64,000 nucleotides of DNA from Paramarasmius palmivorus (Eukaryota; Basidiomycota; Agaricomycetes; Agaricales; Marasmiaceae). Positions 34,750 to 45,803 of this stretch are shown piece after piece (the stretch's first letter is position 1; the number at the start of each line of letters is the position of its first letter). Below the pieces are notes generated by a model that was not told the DNA's origin, ran no database searches, and was given only the letters and a program-made list of their open reading frames with translations. Where the stretch lies: the NCBI GenBank assembly GCA_037176845.1, contig JAYKXP010000048.1, forward strand, positions 186,001-250,000, read 5' to 3'. The position numbers and the translations under genes were made by a program.

Positions 34750-36927
34750 ATGAGCATCTCAAACTCGTCTATGATTCAAATCGACCACGGAAGCACTTTG
34801 AATAGCGTAGGAAGAGACCAAATCAATCGGATTGTTCAACACATTACAACGCAAGTAGTCCAACCAAAGAACGAAGTTGCGATGGCGACAGAGATCCCTG
34901 AAGACGCAGAATATGCTGAGGTAAATATCTCATGTATAATCCAGATCACTGTCATACTGATTATTTTGTTCTTCCTCAGTTCCACACTGTCAAACGGGGC
35001 GATATGTACATTCTTAAGACAATTGGCTCAGAAGAAATTACAGAATGGGAATGGGATGAAGAGTTGCGGACCATCAGGGTGGGTATGCGAGCCCAACAAA
35101 CGATTTCTACGGTCAAATTGCGAGGAGTGAAATGCACCGCCCTAAGTTATGATGGGCAAGATGCACACAAGGTAAACTCCGTTTGCGTTTTCCAACGTAG
35201 AGAACTGATTTATGCATTTCAAACTCTGCAGCTATGGAGAAGAGATTTTCTGAGGTTTGCGCGAAACCAGTCAGTTTCCTTCACTTGGACCGACCTCTTG
35301 AATACTGAATCTAATAACGGACTTCCAGGGACGAAACTCGTGGTCAACTCTTTGGAATAAATCGCTCAAAGATCCCATCGCTACTTCTCCATCACGGTAC
35401 TGTGTCCCCACATCCCAAGCTCGATACACTAACAGGCGCATTTATCACTAGAACTTATACCGGTCAGACACTTTGTTCGGAGGTATGATATGTTTTGGAG
35501 AATCCTCGCTATCAGCTTTCTGCAGGTAGATGTCCAACCATCCTTCGATGCCGCTTGCTAACGCTCCTTGAAGCATGCCAGAAACTCGCGTAACGAGTGC
35601 GGGAATATTCTATTCATGTACCTCGACACAGAGACCGGACGTTTTTGTCAAGATCCGACTCGCACGACGGACAGTATTCCGTTTCGACATGCCTCGAATT
35701 ACACCATGTCGGATCTGGATTCGTACAAGTTCAAGCTCGACTCCATAACGCCTTCAGCTATGAACATGCTCGATCGGAGCTTTGCCATGGCTTTCTTTCA
35801 AGACCAAGGCTCTCATTTCGACCGCCCTGTTGTTTATCACGCATATCATGTCTACAAGCGACATTCGAACAGTCCTCCGCCTACCACGTCGAAGGAGCAT
35901 CCCTTGGGCTGGAACCAAGGCCTGAGCCCAGCAGACGCACGTTTCGATACAATCTACTCTCGCTCGGGAGCGGAGATCGCCAGAATACCGAATTATAAGG
36001 CCAGATTTACCTTTAACCATCACACGATTACGTCGTTATCTACGATGGAGGAAAGCGGAATGATGCGGTACATTGTTTATGACTCTGTCAAGTTTGGGCG
36101 GTGCTGACCCTGCTTAAAGGTTCACAATGAACCCTTCAAGCCCAGGCAAATATAAGGGCGAAATCTCGGTCGATTCAACGGTTCTAGGAAAAGCGTGGCT
36201 GTTGCAAGCATATAGCATATGTTCCAACCTGCCTGCCTCAAATAACGTTCCAGAGCACTGCAGTATGTTCGATCTCTCCAACGAAGACGAACAGAAGCTG
36301 ATTCTCTACCTGACGGTTCTCCCAGTCATAGCGGACAACCCCATTATCATGTCTTATAAGGGTGTCCAGAGACAGTACCGACGTCCTTTCTACCTTTTCC
36401 TGAGCCCTCTGCCTTGCCCCCTGAGTCACAATAGCCTGAACGCCTGGAAGCGAGGGAAAACCCATTTCTGGTCACTCGATAGGGCAGGCGAAATTGCAAT
36501 CCCGGAGGAAGAGCTGGAATCTCAACTGGGGCTCAGCGACGTTCGGATTGTACCATATATTCCCGGAAGATTCGATACGGTGATGTGGCAATCATTCGTC
36601 TATGAAGCTCTCCGTGAGTGGCAAATTGCTCGTGGTTTTGACCCCACGACCGCAGACTTTGCGAAGTTGCTTGGATACCCCAAGTTGGAAAATCTGGGTA
36701 AGATCCTTGCTGATGCCTCTACGCTGAGTGGTCACTAACATTACCAGCAGAAGCGGATGTTCCACAAGGAGAGTCGAAGTTACCTGAACTCAAGGAAAGC
36801 TCCTTCTGGGAGACGGCTGTCGGATCTGGAATCAGCGCGTTTGCATGGTAAGCTAGGAATGACAACCAGTTACGTACGTTGGCCAATTTCAACATGGATA
36901 ATACATCTCAGCTCTGTCTTTGGGTAG
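34750..36927 (+). CDS. Large Agaricomycete orphan-family protein with NACHT-like N-terminal motif
   Basis: Function unknown. From memory it matches a family greatly expanded in mushroom genomes. Start 34750; N-terminal motif IQIDHGSTLNSVGRDQINRI; then the family blocks VKRGDMYILKTIGS, KCTALSYDGQDAHKLW, RDFLRFARN, QLFGINRSKIPSLLLHHELI (across introns), a central region with FMYLDTETGRFCQDP, and the C-terminal WSLDRAGEIAIPEEE, SFVYEALREWQIARGFDPTT and WETAVGSGISAFA. An apparent stop and frame change near 36105 is removed by a 51-nt intron with donor GTACAT at about 36070 and branch-like CTGAC, joining MMRFTMNPSSP. At the end, a GTAAGC donor at 36848 leads to a short last exon (CSVFG, stop 36927); without it the protein stops at 36851. 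No signal peptide. The N-terminal motif resembles that of the two NACHT proteins. Confidence 0.83.
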
Positions 36928-37673
36928 CTAAGAGTCGGGTGTAACCTCTGCAGACAAGGCCTTGGAAGAACAATCATTCATTTACTTGCCCATATATCCA
37001 ACACGAATTTGAGCGAAGCCTTCTTGCTGTTTTGACATCCATGAGCTCCACTTGCCGAATACATATATTACAGAGTGGATAATAAGGGTCGATGAGCCTC
37101 GAGCCTACATATACAATTACTACTTTACTCAACATCGACGCGAAGACATTCCAAGTTGCAGCTTGACATACAATCTTTGACAAGCATCTGCATCTTCCCG
37201 TTCACCTCCAAACGAATCCAGCAGTTACCAGTCCTGACAAACATGAAGTGTCAGTATCGTCGAGAAGAGAACGAGTTCCATAACGTACTACTCGAAGCAT
37301 TCGGCGTCGAAGAGGTATCCCGCTTCAAGGCTTGAACACAACTACGATATTAGGTTGGGCACCTGGAAGCGATGATCGATAAGGCGAGCATAAAATGGCA
37401 AAAATGTGGACATACCTGTATATAGCTGCAGAAGCTTCCGTACCATAGAGATTGACGGGCTCCACAAGGATACGAAGTTCCTTCTAGTGAAACTCCGTCA
37501 GGGACCAGAAAATGACAACTATGCCTCGTTGGATGTCTTGAGCCGGACTTGATCTTGCGCCATTGCAACTGTATGCGAGAATTGACACATAAGCCGATAG
37601 TCAGAGAGTAGCGCAGACAGTGGAACCCAGGAACACTCGAGCGGAAACGGTGATATAAGAACGAAGCAAACCT
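36928..37673. other. Spacer before the duplicated unit
   Basis: No supported gene. Minus-strand open stretches at 36974-37183 and 37350-37568 have no motif. The right part may be the 3' UTR of the minus-strand gene ending at 37674; sequence near 37662-37680 (GAAGCAAACCTTCACCGC) is also present near 43447-43465 beside the duplicate gene. Confidence 0.4.
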
Positions 37674-38260
37674 TCACCGCCGCCCAGTCGAGAGCATCAC
37701 TTCGAGCAAAGGCAGCGGTGTGATTCTTCGTTCACGTTTTGAAGACGAGGGACGTAGCTTGATGTTTTCTTTTTGAGGTTGAGACTTGGTGTTGGGAATA
37801 GGGGGTAGCGGCATGTTGGGCACAGGGAAAGGCGATTTGCTGGTCTTCTTCTTGGGCGAAGGTGGAACGACGAGGATAGAAGGGGTAGAGCTTGCAGACT
37901 TGAAGGAAATTTGAGGGTTGAAGTCTTCGAATTCGACAAGCTGATCTACATGATGGAAGAAAGACTCGTAGACCTCAGAGGTCTTGTTAGTATCAACAAA
38001 TGCATCTAACATCATCTCCATCTCCTCGACGTCCTCGAACTCGAATCTAGAAGATTCAGACGAGGACTCACTTTGAACATCATCTTCAAAGTCACCGTAC
38101 ATGTCGACAATGTCGTCTATTTCGTCCCTTTTGGACAGCTAAAAAAAGGGGTCAGAAACCATTTTCTACTGATGCGGGCCTGGAACAAATGTACCTCGAC
38201 ACCATAGATAATGGCTTCAAAGTTGAAGATATCAAATTTGGTAGCAGTTGTAGCGGGCAT
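37674..38260 (-). CDS. Acidic/basic disordered orphan protein, duplicated unit gene 1, copy a
   Basis: Function unknown. The first exon starts at the ATG 38260 (MPATTATKFDIFNFEAIIYG) and ends at a GTACAT donor after VE; the second exon begins LSKRDEIDDIVDMYGDF near 38140 and ends with a stop at 37674. About 170 residues. The middle is strongly acidic and Ser-rich (DDVQSESSSESSRFEFEDVEE), followed by a helical stretch (MMLDAFVDTNKTSEVYESFF). The last third is basic, Pro-rich and disordered (SPKKKTSKSPFPVPNMPLPP), ending PLPLLEVMLSTGRR. No catalytic motif, signal peptide or membrane segment. Nearly identical to the gene at 43459; both copies keep the frame although they differ by several substitutions and one deleted Lys codon, which suggests some selection on the protein. 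Confidence 0.68.
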
Positions 38261-38744
38261 TGTAAAAGATCTGTGCGATATAGCAGAGATGATGGGGGTT
38301 CGACTCGAAGAGGCGAATGCGGTGCACATTTTTCGAGCATGTCTAAAATACCAGGGGCTACTCAAAAGCAGTCCTCTGCGGAGTCACGTTTGAGGTATCT
38401 TCAATCTGATTGAGGCCCGGGTGCTAGAAACGAGGAGGAAGTGTAGTATTAGTAGAAGAATGTGATGCGTCAGGCGTTTCAAGACTATGTAATGGTAGGG
38501 TAGTCTCCCCTAGGCAGCTCAGCAGCTCGCTTGATAAGGATGGTAGGGAGCACGACCGCCGACAGACTCAATAACTTTTACCAAGTAAGCATCTCATTTG
38601 GGACTGATTAGGCTCAGAGCTGCTGGAATGCGAGGATGCGAGAGTCGACAGCGTATAACGGTACAACTAATGATACATAATCTACAGGTACTAATGCTAC
38701 AATGGGTATCCTTAAATCTTGTGTCCATAACGTGTACAGATGTG

Positions 38745-39935
38745 CTATATAAACCAAATAGATATGTCATCCCGAGACCGTCTCTCGGGCCTTCGCCGTG
38801 AATAAGGCTCAAATCGAACCGAAACACGACTAGTACGCATCACCTCCTCGTATGACCGACACTTTTCCTTCGCATACAATTCCAGTTGGTTATCGTTAGT
38901 AACCTCCTGCTCGAAAGGAAGATTACGACCGATTATCTTCTTTATTCTCCTCGCCCATCGCGTCGTACCGGGGTTTTGTATCCACTCCTCGGGATGTAGT
39001 GCCAGTTCGGTATCGAGGCTGCTCTCCGAGACTGAGGAAGAGGTATCGGGAATGAGATCGGGAACGGGCTCTTCCTTCTTAGAACCAAGGATATCCGCCA
39101 CAAGATCGTCTGTTTGGTCGAAAGGATGCGTTAATGCCATCCAGTCGGGTTTTTCTGCAAATGTCGACGGTGGTGTACGCCATTGCCGCTGCAAATACCA
39201 TACTTTGGCTTCCGCAACACTCTGAAACGGTAATCCTTTCGAAAGCACTTTCTCAAACAGAGCGCGCGCTGCGTTGGCGAGGACTAAGACTATAGATGCC
39301 GATGAACGGAAGTGGGGCATGTCTTCAAGTGTTGGCAGATATGTCTGGCGAGTGCCATCAGGAAGGATAACTGACAAGGGCTCCTCTAGACTGATTGAAC
39401 GAAGACGATAGTCGTATTCTTGTTGCGGAAGGAACTGAGAAAATGAAAGTTTAGCCATATCCTCGGAAACCAACTAGCAAGACACACCTCGGTATATCGT
39501 ATCCTTTCATACAGCTTTGACTGGCAACTACAATTGTGTTTCTGTATATCGAGGAGCTTGTCAAGAACGTCCTCGTCGGGGATCAGCACAAGCTTCTTCT
39601 CCTCCAGAAGTCTCCTGATACTAGAGCGAACTAGGAGATTAATCAGAGATTTGCTCGTTTTGTTCTAGGAAACAGATAAACTCACCGTAGATAATGTTCG
39701 GAGACATCCCTAAATTGAGTTCTTTGTAGTTCAGGCCCATATAAAATTCAAGAGAATACGACTGCTCGCATTGCATTTTAGAAAGTTTACAGAAAAATAG
39801 CAGTTGAACACCTACACGCCATGGCATCGCATTCTCAGTGCCTACAGCATTCAAATGGAACCTCTCAATGGGATCTTCAATTCCTGGATCGCATGCAGTG
39901 AGTTGGCTGAGAAGGGGAAGGTCGTGTAGCGACAT
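38745..39935 (-). CDS. Orphan protein, duplicated unit gene 2, copy a
   Basis: Function unknown. Start 39935 with MSLHDLPLLSQLTACDPGIE and DPIERFHLNAVG, donor after MPWR, next exon SYSLEFYMGLNYKELNLGM, then RSSIRRLLEEKKLVLI and NCSCQSKLYERIRYTE, and a long last exon (from about 39440) with QQEYDYRLRSI, MPHFRSSASIVLVLANAARA, TFAEKPDWMALTHPFDQ and SSLDTELALHPEEWIQNPG, ending in a basic tail (YSRRRPERRSRDD) and a stop at 38745. About 340 residues, no signal peptide, and no domain I recognise. The pairing of a helical N-terminal part with HPFD- and HPEEW-type segments is seen in fungal orphan proteins near HNH-like genes, but I cannot name the family. The duplicate at 44511 is broken, which makes this the functional copy. 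Confidence 0.68.
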
Positions 39936-40132
39936 GGTGCGAAGAGGAAAAGGTGTTAGGCGGTGTCACACTTGCCGTCACACTAGTTCAACCTCACGTG
40001 CGCCATAGGGAGTGAGTCACATAATGTGACTGGACGCGCTTTGACGCTGTCCACATTTATCCCGCTGCACGGATGTCCATTGTCTTCCAGATTTGTATGG
40101 GGCCCACTGATCGTGGCCAGAAAATGCCAGGT

Positions 40133-40141
40133 TATAAAAAG
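40133..40141 (+). promoter_or_regulatory. Probable TATA element of the HNH-like gene
   Basis: TATAAAAAG lies 72-80 bases before the ATG at 40213, at the end of a spacer that separates it from the minus-strand start at 39935. Positional support only. Confidence 0.45.
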
Positions 40142-40212
40142 AGCATTACCCTAGCGGGTGTCGCCCTCTGTCTCCCTTCCCTGGTACTCCTTCGGATTCC
40201 GAATTGTCAGTA

Positions 40213-42589
40213 ATGGCCGAGCGGAAATTGCGCAGCAGCACTCTCGATGCACAACCAGGGAAGTATGCTCCAGATCCGCCGTCTGATGGACTTCTATCCG
40301 ACCAAGCCACCTCGTCACCAGCGCACACTGGGGACAACGCTACTTACGTCGACGTGGATACCACCACCCCGGTCAAAAATTACGATCCAAAGAAGAGGGC
40401 TTCCCTTAACGAGAACCGCAAAGCTAGAGTGGTCAAGAGGTCTCGTTATGGAAAACGTTGTGGATTTTGCAAAGAAAGTTTCAAGGGGAATCGAGATCAC
40501 GAGTTTTTCCATGCAATGGAAAAGTGTACCCCTCTGGAATTTGTAAGTAGTATGATTCGCACAAGCTCAACCGTGTCGCTGATCGTCTCACAGGTTCATC
40601 ATGTGGAGCCTCAGTGGGGAAGGGCTCATGGTACACTCAACATATTCGAATCGCGGTGGAACATCGGAGTTGGTATGTGATTACACTGGTTCTTGACCAT
40701 TGCTCACCACAGTACTTCATAGCGACGGCGAGTCTTCACAAGGCATTCGATTCTAGTGCTTTCATGCTTCTTCCGGAGAAGAGTGTCCTCGAAAGGGTGA
40801 GGGATTACACGGAGTCACCTATGGAACGGCGTAAACCTTTTGACGAGGTATGGTACTTTTCTTTTCAAAGCAACGTTCCTAGCACTGATGTCCTCGCATC
40901 GAAGGTGTTCAAACTTCTCCTGGGACAATATTGGGTTTACACGTTCTTTCCATTGACGTGGAATAAAAAGCGCTCCATCTTCATCAAGAACCTCAACGAG
41001 ACAGGAGATCCGGCGAACTCAGAAGAAGAAGAGCCAGAGAAACCAGACGACGAGGACAAATTCCCCAATGCTCCAGGGTATACAGAGTTTCGTCCATGGA
41101 ACAAAGACGATAATGGACGCCATGTGCCGCTCGAAGTCGAGTTCCACATCCATCCTTTCTATATGATCTATAATGCTGGTCAGAAACTGGCTGTACTTCC
41201 ACTCAACAAATATCTGGAAATATCCGCCCGGGACGAACGTATACACTTAATCAGCACAATCTGGGAAGCCTGGATAATGAACTACGATGGCCCTCCATTA
41301 GTACCATCGCAACCTTCTGATGAGGGTGATCGTAACCTGATACCTACTATCCAAACGGCCGAGCAACAGGGCCTGGATGATACTACATCCCAAGCACAAG
41401 ACAAAGAGCAGCAGCCCCTGCGCATTCCTATAGTCGCAGCAGACGAGGACAATTACCAAGATTCAGAAGATGAAGCTGATGAAGCAGATCCTGAGATTAG
41501 CCATCAAGGAGCCTCCCGTATTACCGGCGACGAACATTCCACTGCCATTCCACCCCCATCCACCGTCGTTGGTCCCTCCTCGGCTGTCGATGGAAACAAC
41601 GAGACCCACGGTCACAGAAAGCCAGGGGGTGCCAAGTCGACAGTGTCTGCACCAATCAGGGACCGCATGGATCGGGTGCTCGGACTATCCTCAGATGGAC
41701 GGCGTCGGGTAGCAATGACCGACCTAGGATATGGTCGTGACTCATCGACATCCCCTGGCCATCAGCAAATGGGCAAAATCTTGCCGCCTTTACGGCTTTT
41801 ACGGCACTTCAGGGCAACTTCTTTGGCCTCTGTATACTACTATCCAGCGCGAAACTTGTATATAATACATGATTTGGCGACAATTGAGTACCCTGAATAT
41901 TGCTATAGTCGTTTTGAGCATGATTGACCACGGGAAATGATGGATAAAAAATGTAGTTTCTGCCGAAAGGGACGTAGCCTGCCGCTTGTGACTTTCCTCC
42001 TTTTTTGGGCATATTTACCCCTGAAAAAGCGAAAAAAGCCACATAAAAGTGACGAAAAAGAATCTGCGCAAATTCTGATGCGCCTGCTTCAGTTCCAGGA
42101 TCTTCGCCGACGCCACAGAATAGGTGGTCACCCTTCCCACTTCCAAATTTGCCTGCGAAGCGAAAGTACGAGGACGGGGTGGCTGCTTCAGAACCAAGAC
42201 AGGGTAGTATGAGCATGTCTCTGCAGCCTCCTCCGGTTCCACCCAAGCCTCCGAGGGCTCGCACCGTGACAGACGGTGGTCTCGGCCAGAACTCGAACCA
42301 GGATCAACAGGATACGCAATCTTCAGCAACATTTAACATGCCAGCACAGGCTGTGCGACGTTCGTCTAGGCATCAGATGGGTTCGGCTGCAGGCCGATCC
42401 ACGGGCTCTGGTGGAACTACGAACAGCTCTATTCGGATAGGGGCAGGTCCTGGTCCTCGAGCACGTTCTGCAGCTTCTGCTGGTTCGAGCAGAGCTTTGC
42501 GAGCTCCGGTGCAGGATACTTCGGATGAGTCTGGCGATGGTTCGGGTGAGTACTTGCCCAACAATTCGAAACGGAGGAAGCAACAGTAG
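40213..42589 (+). CDS. HNH-nuclease-like (HNH_2-type) protein with long disordered tail
   Basis: Possibly a degenerate HNH endonuclease-like protein. First exon MAERKLRSSTLDAQP to about 40541, with a CGFCKESFKGNRDHEFF segment. The next exon ends NIFESRWNIGV, and the following one opens YFIATASLHKAFDSSAFMLL; N-x-x-x-L-x-x-x-L-H-x-x-F-D-x-x-x-F is the typical second half of fungal HNH_2 domains. The expected His-rich first half is not obvious. A long exon from 40713 carries GYTEFRPWNKDDNGRHVPLE and HPFYMIYNAGQKL, then a disordered acidic and Ser/Pro-rich stretch. The final part (42119-42589; KRKYEDG, RRSSRHQMGS, end NSKRRKQQ) is joined only by an unusually long 287-nt intron (41832-42118, phase 0), which is uncertain; otherwise the gene stops at 41927. 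It lies between the two copies of the duplicated unit. Confidence 0.62.
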
Positions 42590-43458
42590 GAGCGTGGCTG
42601 CGGGACATTGTGGTGAACTCTTTTCTTTGGTTCCAGATGGTTTACTTGCGTCTCAGTTGGATTTTTGTGTTTATTTATGTATTTGTTGACCGCGAGCATG
42701 GTCTCGAGTCGTGTCTTTTCATCTGTTATATCCTTAACCTGTACGTTCATTAGCACCCTCATCTTTGTGACTTTGAATAGTATCACTTAACCTACACGCT
42801 CCTTTCCGATTCTTTTGTAGCTTCCAGTGTACTATCCCTGCCCTTTTACATTGATGTATCAACCTGGTTTCTCCATGAATGAATGAAACGTTTTACGAAT
42901 TCCGCCCAAGTGCTGTTCTATTCAACGATACAAGTGATACACCAAAGACAGGCAACTGCTCATGAACACATACATGCACGACACGTTGACCATTGTACAG
43001 GATACCCCCGCCAGAAAAGCAGTGTCCTTTCCTTTCTTCTCTCAATCTCATCCGAACTCGCACTTCTATACCAGAATCTTGAGGAACCTGTTGAGAGGCT
43101 ACTCGTCAGCAACAACGGGAACATGAGCGGTACAGGAAACCCATACTGTACGATGACAACACAAAGATCTAGTCCAAACGCCGCAAGAGGGGGCTAGTAT
43201 GCGGTAGCTTGCAAAGTTAAGAAGACAGAGTTGCATCTGGATCCAGGGGAATGTCAGCTATATATCGTTTACAGAAAACCGATACAAATACATCTTGACG
43301 AACAGTCGACTGGTAATCTTCGGAGCCAGCAAATGCGATTTGAACCTGCGTAGCCGTCAGCTAGAGAACTAGAACATAGCCCAGCATGATCCAGAAACAA
43401 CAGCCGTAACGAGAAAAGGGGCTTGAAGATGGCGGAATAGACTAAACGAAGCAAACCT
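42590..43458. other. Spacer downstream of the HNH-like gene
   Basis: No supported gene. Contains the likely 3' UTR of the HNH-like gene and, at the right end, sequence shared with the flank of the other copy of the duplicated unit. Open stretches at 42883-43197 plus and 43269-43454 minus have no motif. Confidence 0.4.
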
Positions 43459-44042
43459 TCACCGCTGCCCAGTCGAGAGCATCACCTCGAGCAAAGGCAG
43501 CGGTGTGATTCTTCGTTCACGTTTTGAGGTCGAGAATTGTAGCTTGAGGTTTTCTTTTTGAGGTTGAGACTTGGTGTTGGGAATAGGGGGTAGCGGCATG
43601 TTGGGCACAGGGAAAGGCGACTTGCTGGTCTTCTTGGGGGAAGCTGGAATGACTAGGATTGAAGGAGTAGAGCTTGCAGTCTTGAAGGAAACTTGAGGGT
43701 TGAAGTCTTCGAATTCGACGAGCTGGTCTACATGATGGAAGAAGGAATTATAGACCTCAGAGGTCTTGTTAGTAGCAACAAACGCATCTAACATCATTTC
43801 CATCTCCTCGACGTCCTCGAACTCGAATCCAGAAGATTCAGACGAGGACTCACTTTGAACATCATCTTCAAAGTCACCGTACATGTCGACAATGTCGTCT
43901 ATTTCGTCCCTTTTGGACAGCTGTGAAAAAAGGGGTCAGAAACCATTTTTCAGTACTAGGGCTGCGACAAACTTACCTCGACACTATCGACAATGGCTTC
44001 AAAGTTGAAGATATCGAATTTGGTAGCAGTAGTAGCAGGCAT
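43459..44042 (-). CDS. Acidic/basic disordered orphan protein, duplicated unit gene 1, copy b
   Basis: Duplicate of the gene at 37674. Starts at the ATG 44042 (MPATTATKFDIFNFEAI), donor GTAAGT after the VE codons, second exon from LSKRDEIDDIVDMYGDF to a stop at 43459. The intact frame differs from copy a by scattered substitutions (for example SSGFEFED for SSRFEFED, FVATNKTSEVYNSFF for FVDTNKTSEVYESFF) and lacks one Lys in the basic stretch (SPKKTSKSPFPVP). Its donor is a better consensus (GTAAGT) than that of copy a (GTACAT). Function unknown. It remains open while its neighbour in the same duplicated unit has decayed, so the two genes of the unit are apparently under different constraint. 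Confidence 0.66.
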
Positions 44043-44510
44043 TGTAAAAGATCTGTGCGATATAGCAAAGATGATGGGGGTTCGACTCGAAGAGGCGAAT
44101 GCGGTGCACGGTTTTCGAGCATGTCTAAAATAGCTAGGGGCTACCCAAAGTGGTCCTCTGCGGAGTCACGTTTTCCGGCCAGATATCCTCAACAACCTTG
44201 GAGGGATGCGATTGAGGGTGCCAGAAACGAGGAAAGTGCAATATGTGTCGAAGAATGCGGTGAGTAGAGAGCAAGCCTAGTCACGGTATGCCGACAAATT
44301 CGGCAAGTTTACTTCCCTTAGCACCTTGCGAGTAAGCTGGAATGCAAATGCGAGAGTCGATATGGGTACTAATGCTACAATGGGTATCCTTAAATCCTTT
44401 GGTCTCAACGTGCGCTATATAAACCAAATAGATATATCATTCTCTGGATTTCGCCGTAAATAAGGCTCAAATCGAACCGAAAAAAGACTAGTACGCATCA
44501 CCTCGTACGA

Positions 44511-45578
44511 CTACGACCGACATCTCTCCTTCGCAGATGATTCTAGCTGCTTGTCATTGGTGACTTCTTCCTCAAAAGGGAGGTTGCGATCTATGATCTT
44601 CTTTGTCCACCGTGTCCAGCGCTTGATCCCAGGATTTTGGAGCCACTCGGTGGGATGGAGTGCTAGTTCAGTATCAAGGCTGCTCTCCAACGTCGAAGAG
44701 AAGATATCAGGAGTGAGGTCAGGAACCGGTCCTTCTTCCTGCGGATCGAGGATGTCTCTAATGGGGTTGTGTGTGCGCTCGAAGGGATGTGTTAAGTCCT
44801 GCCAATTGGGTTTCTGGGCAAATGTCGCGGGCGGTGCATACCACTGTCCCGATATGTCCAACACTCCGACTTCCAGAATGTTCTGAAATGGTTCGACGAT
44901 TTGGTCATGCAAAGTCCGTGCTGCATTGCTGAGAACCAGGAGTATAGATGCGGATGAGCGAAAATGCGGAATATCTTCGAACGGTGACTGGTACCTCTGG
45001 CGAGCACCATCAAGTGACACGATAGAAAGAGGGGCATCTATAGCAATTGGACGGAGGCGGTACGCGTATTCTTGCGACGGAAGTTACTAGTTGCGCATTA
45101 GAAATAAGCGTGTTGACAACAAATGACGAACACACCTCGCTATATCGCATTCTGCTGTAAAACTTGCACCTGCAACCTGCATTGTATTGTTGTATCGCGA
45201 AAAGCTTGTGAACGATCTCCTCTCTCGAGATAAATGCTAGCTTCTTTTCCTCCAATAGCTTTTTGATGCTGGAACGAACTATGGCTCTAGTTAAATAATA
45301 GATAGATTCGACGGCAAAACGACAGCGCTCACCGTAACTGATACTCTCAGACATTCCTAGCTTCAGTTCCCCGTAGTTCAAGCCCGTGAAGAATTCAAGA
45401 GAATACAGCTGCGAAGCCTGTTGGCATAACTCAATATAAGACCTATACCAATACTTACTTGCAGTTCCGTCTCTTCATCGAAATCCAACGGGTTCAAATA
45501 GTAATGCTCAATTGGATCCTCCAATCAAGGTTCGAAGGCAGTAAGCTGACTGAGTAGAGGGATATCATGTAGCGGGAA
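44511..45578 (-). pseudogene. Orphan protein, duplicated unit gene 2, copy b, decayed
   Basis: Paralogue of the gene at 38745 across its length (LHDIPLLSQLTAFEP; YSLEFFTGLNYGELKLGM; RSSIKKLLEEKKLAFI; MPHFRSS-type block as DIPHFRSSASILLVLSNAAR; LDTELALHPTEWLQNPG). Three lesions: the codon matching the start ATG reads TTC (45576-45578); a TGA stands at 45525-45527 where copy a has GGA (Gly); and a TAG after KERCRS near 44511 cuts the tail, while sequence matching the tail of copy a (VMRTS, SVRFEPY) continues beyond it. The middle exons are open, so decay may be recent or a downstream start could still give a shorter product. No alternative intron removes the TGA without also removing the conserved DPIE segment. 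Confidence 0.75.
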
Positions 45579-45803
45579 ATTAATGGTCAGGAGCGAGGGA
45601 GGGAGCACTACATACATTCCAGTATGCCTGTGAAAGCAACTGGGGAATGTAAAGAGCCTTTTAAGTGTTAAATTAAAGAGTGAGTATGATGGTGACGGTC
45701 CGTATCGGCTACCTCGGCAGATCACGCAATACTTCGACGTTTGTCGTTTCTCACGTGGATCTTATCCTTGCTTCCGAATTCTTGACACAAAAGTGCAGCT
45801 TTC

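Larger units (their letters stand above)
37674..39935 (-). repeat. Segmental duplication, copy a (pair of copy b at 43459-45578)
   Basis: This two-gene stretch has the same gene order, orientation, intron positions and much of the same intergenic sequence as 43459-45578. Shared non-coding stretches include the words around TACTAATGCTACAATGGGTA near 38690 and 44370. Copies lie in direct orientation about 5.7 kb apart with the HNH-like gene between them. See the separate gene entries for differences. Confidence 0.8.
43459..45578 (-). repeat. Segmental duplication, copy b (pair of copy a at 37674-39935)
   Basis: Direct-orientation duplicate of 37674-39935 with the same two genes. Gene 1 is intact, gene 2 has lost its start codon and gained stops. 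Similarity covers exons and parts of the introns and spacer, fading toward both ends. Confidence 0.8.

Noticed and set aside
36100..36130. Apparent stop and frameshift in the orphan-family gene at 34750
   Set aside because: A 51-nt intron with donor GTACAT, CTGAC branch-like site and AAAG acceptor restores the family block, so the gene is intact.
41809..42332. Overlapping minus-strand open frames antisense to the HNH-like gene tail
   Set aside because: No motif, no splice support; composition mirrors the plus-strand coding exon.
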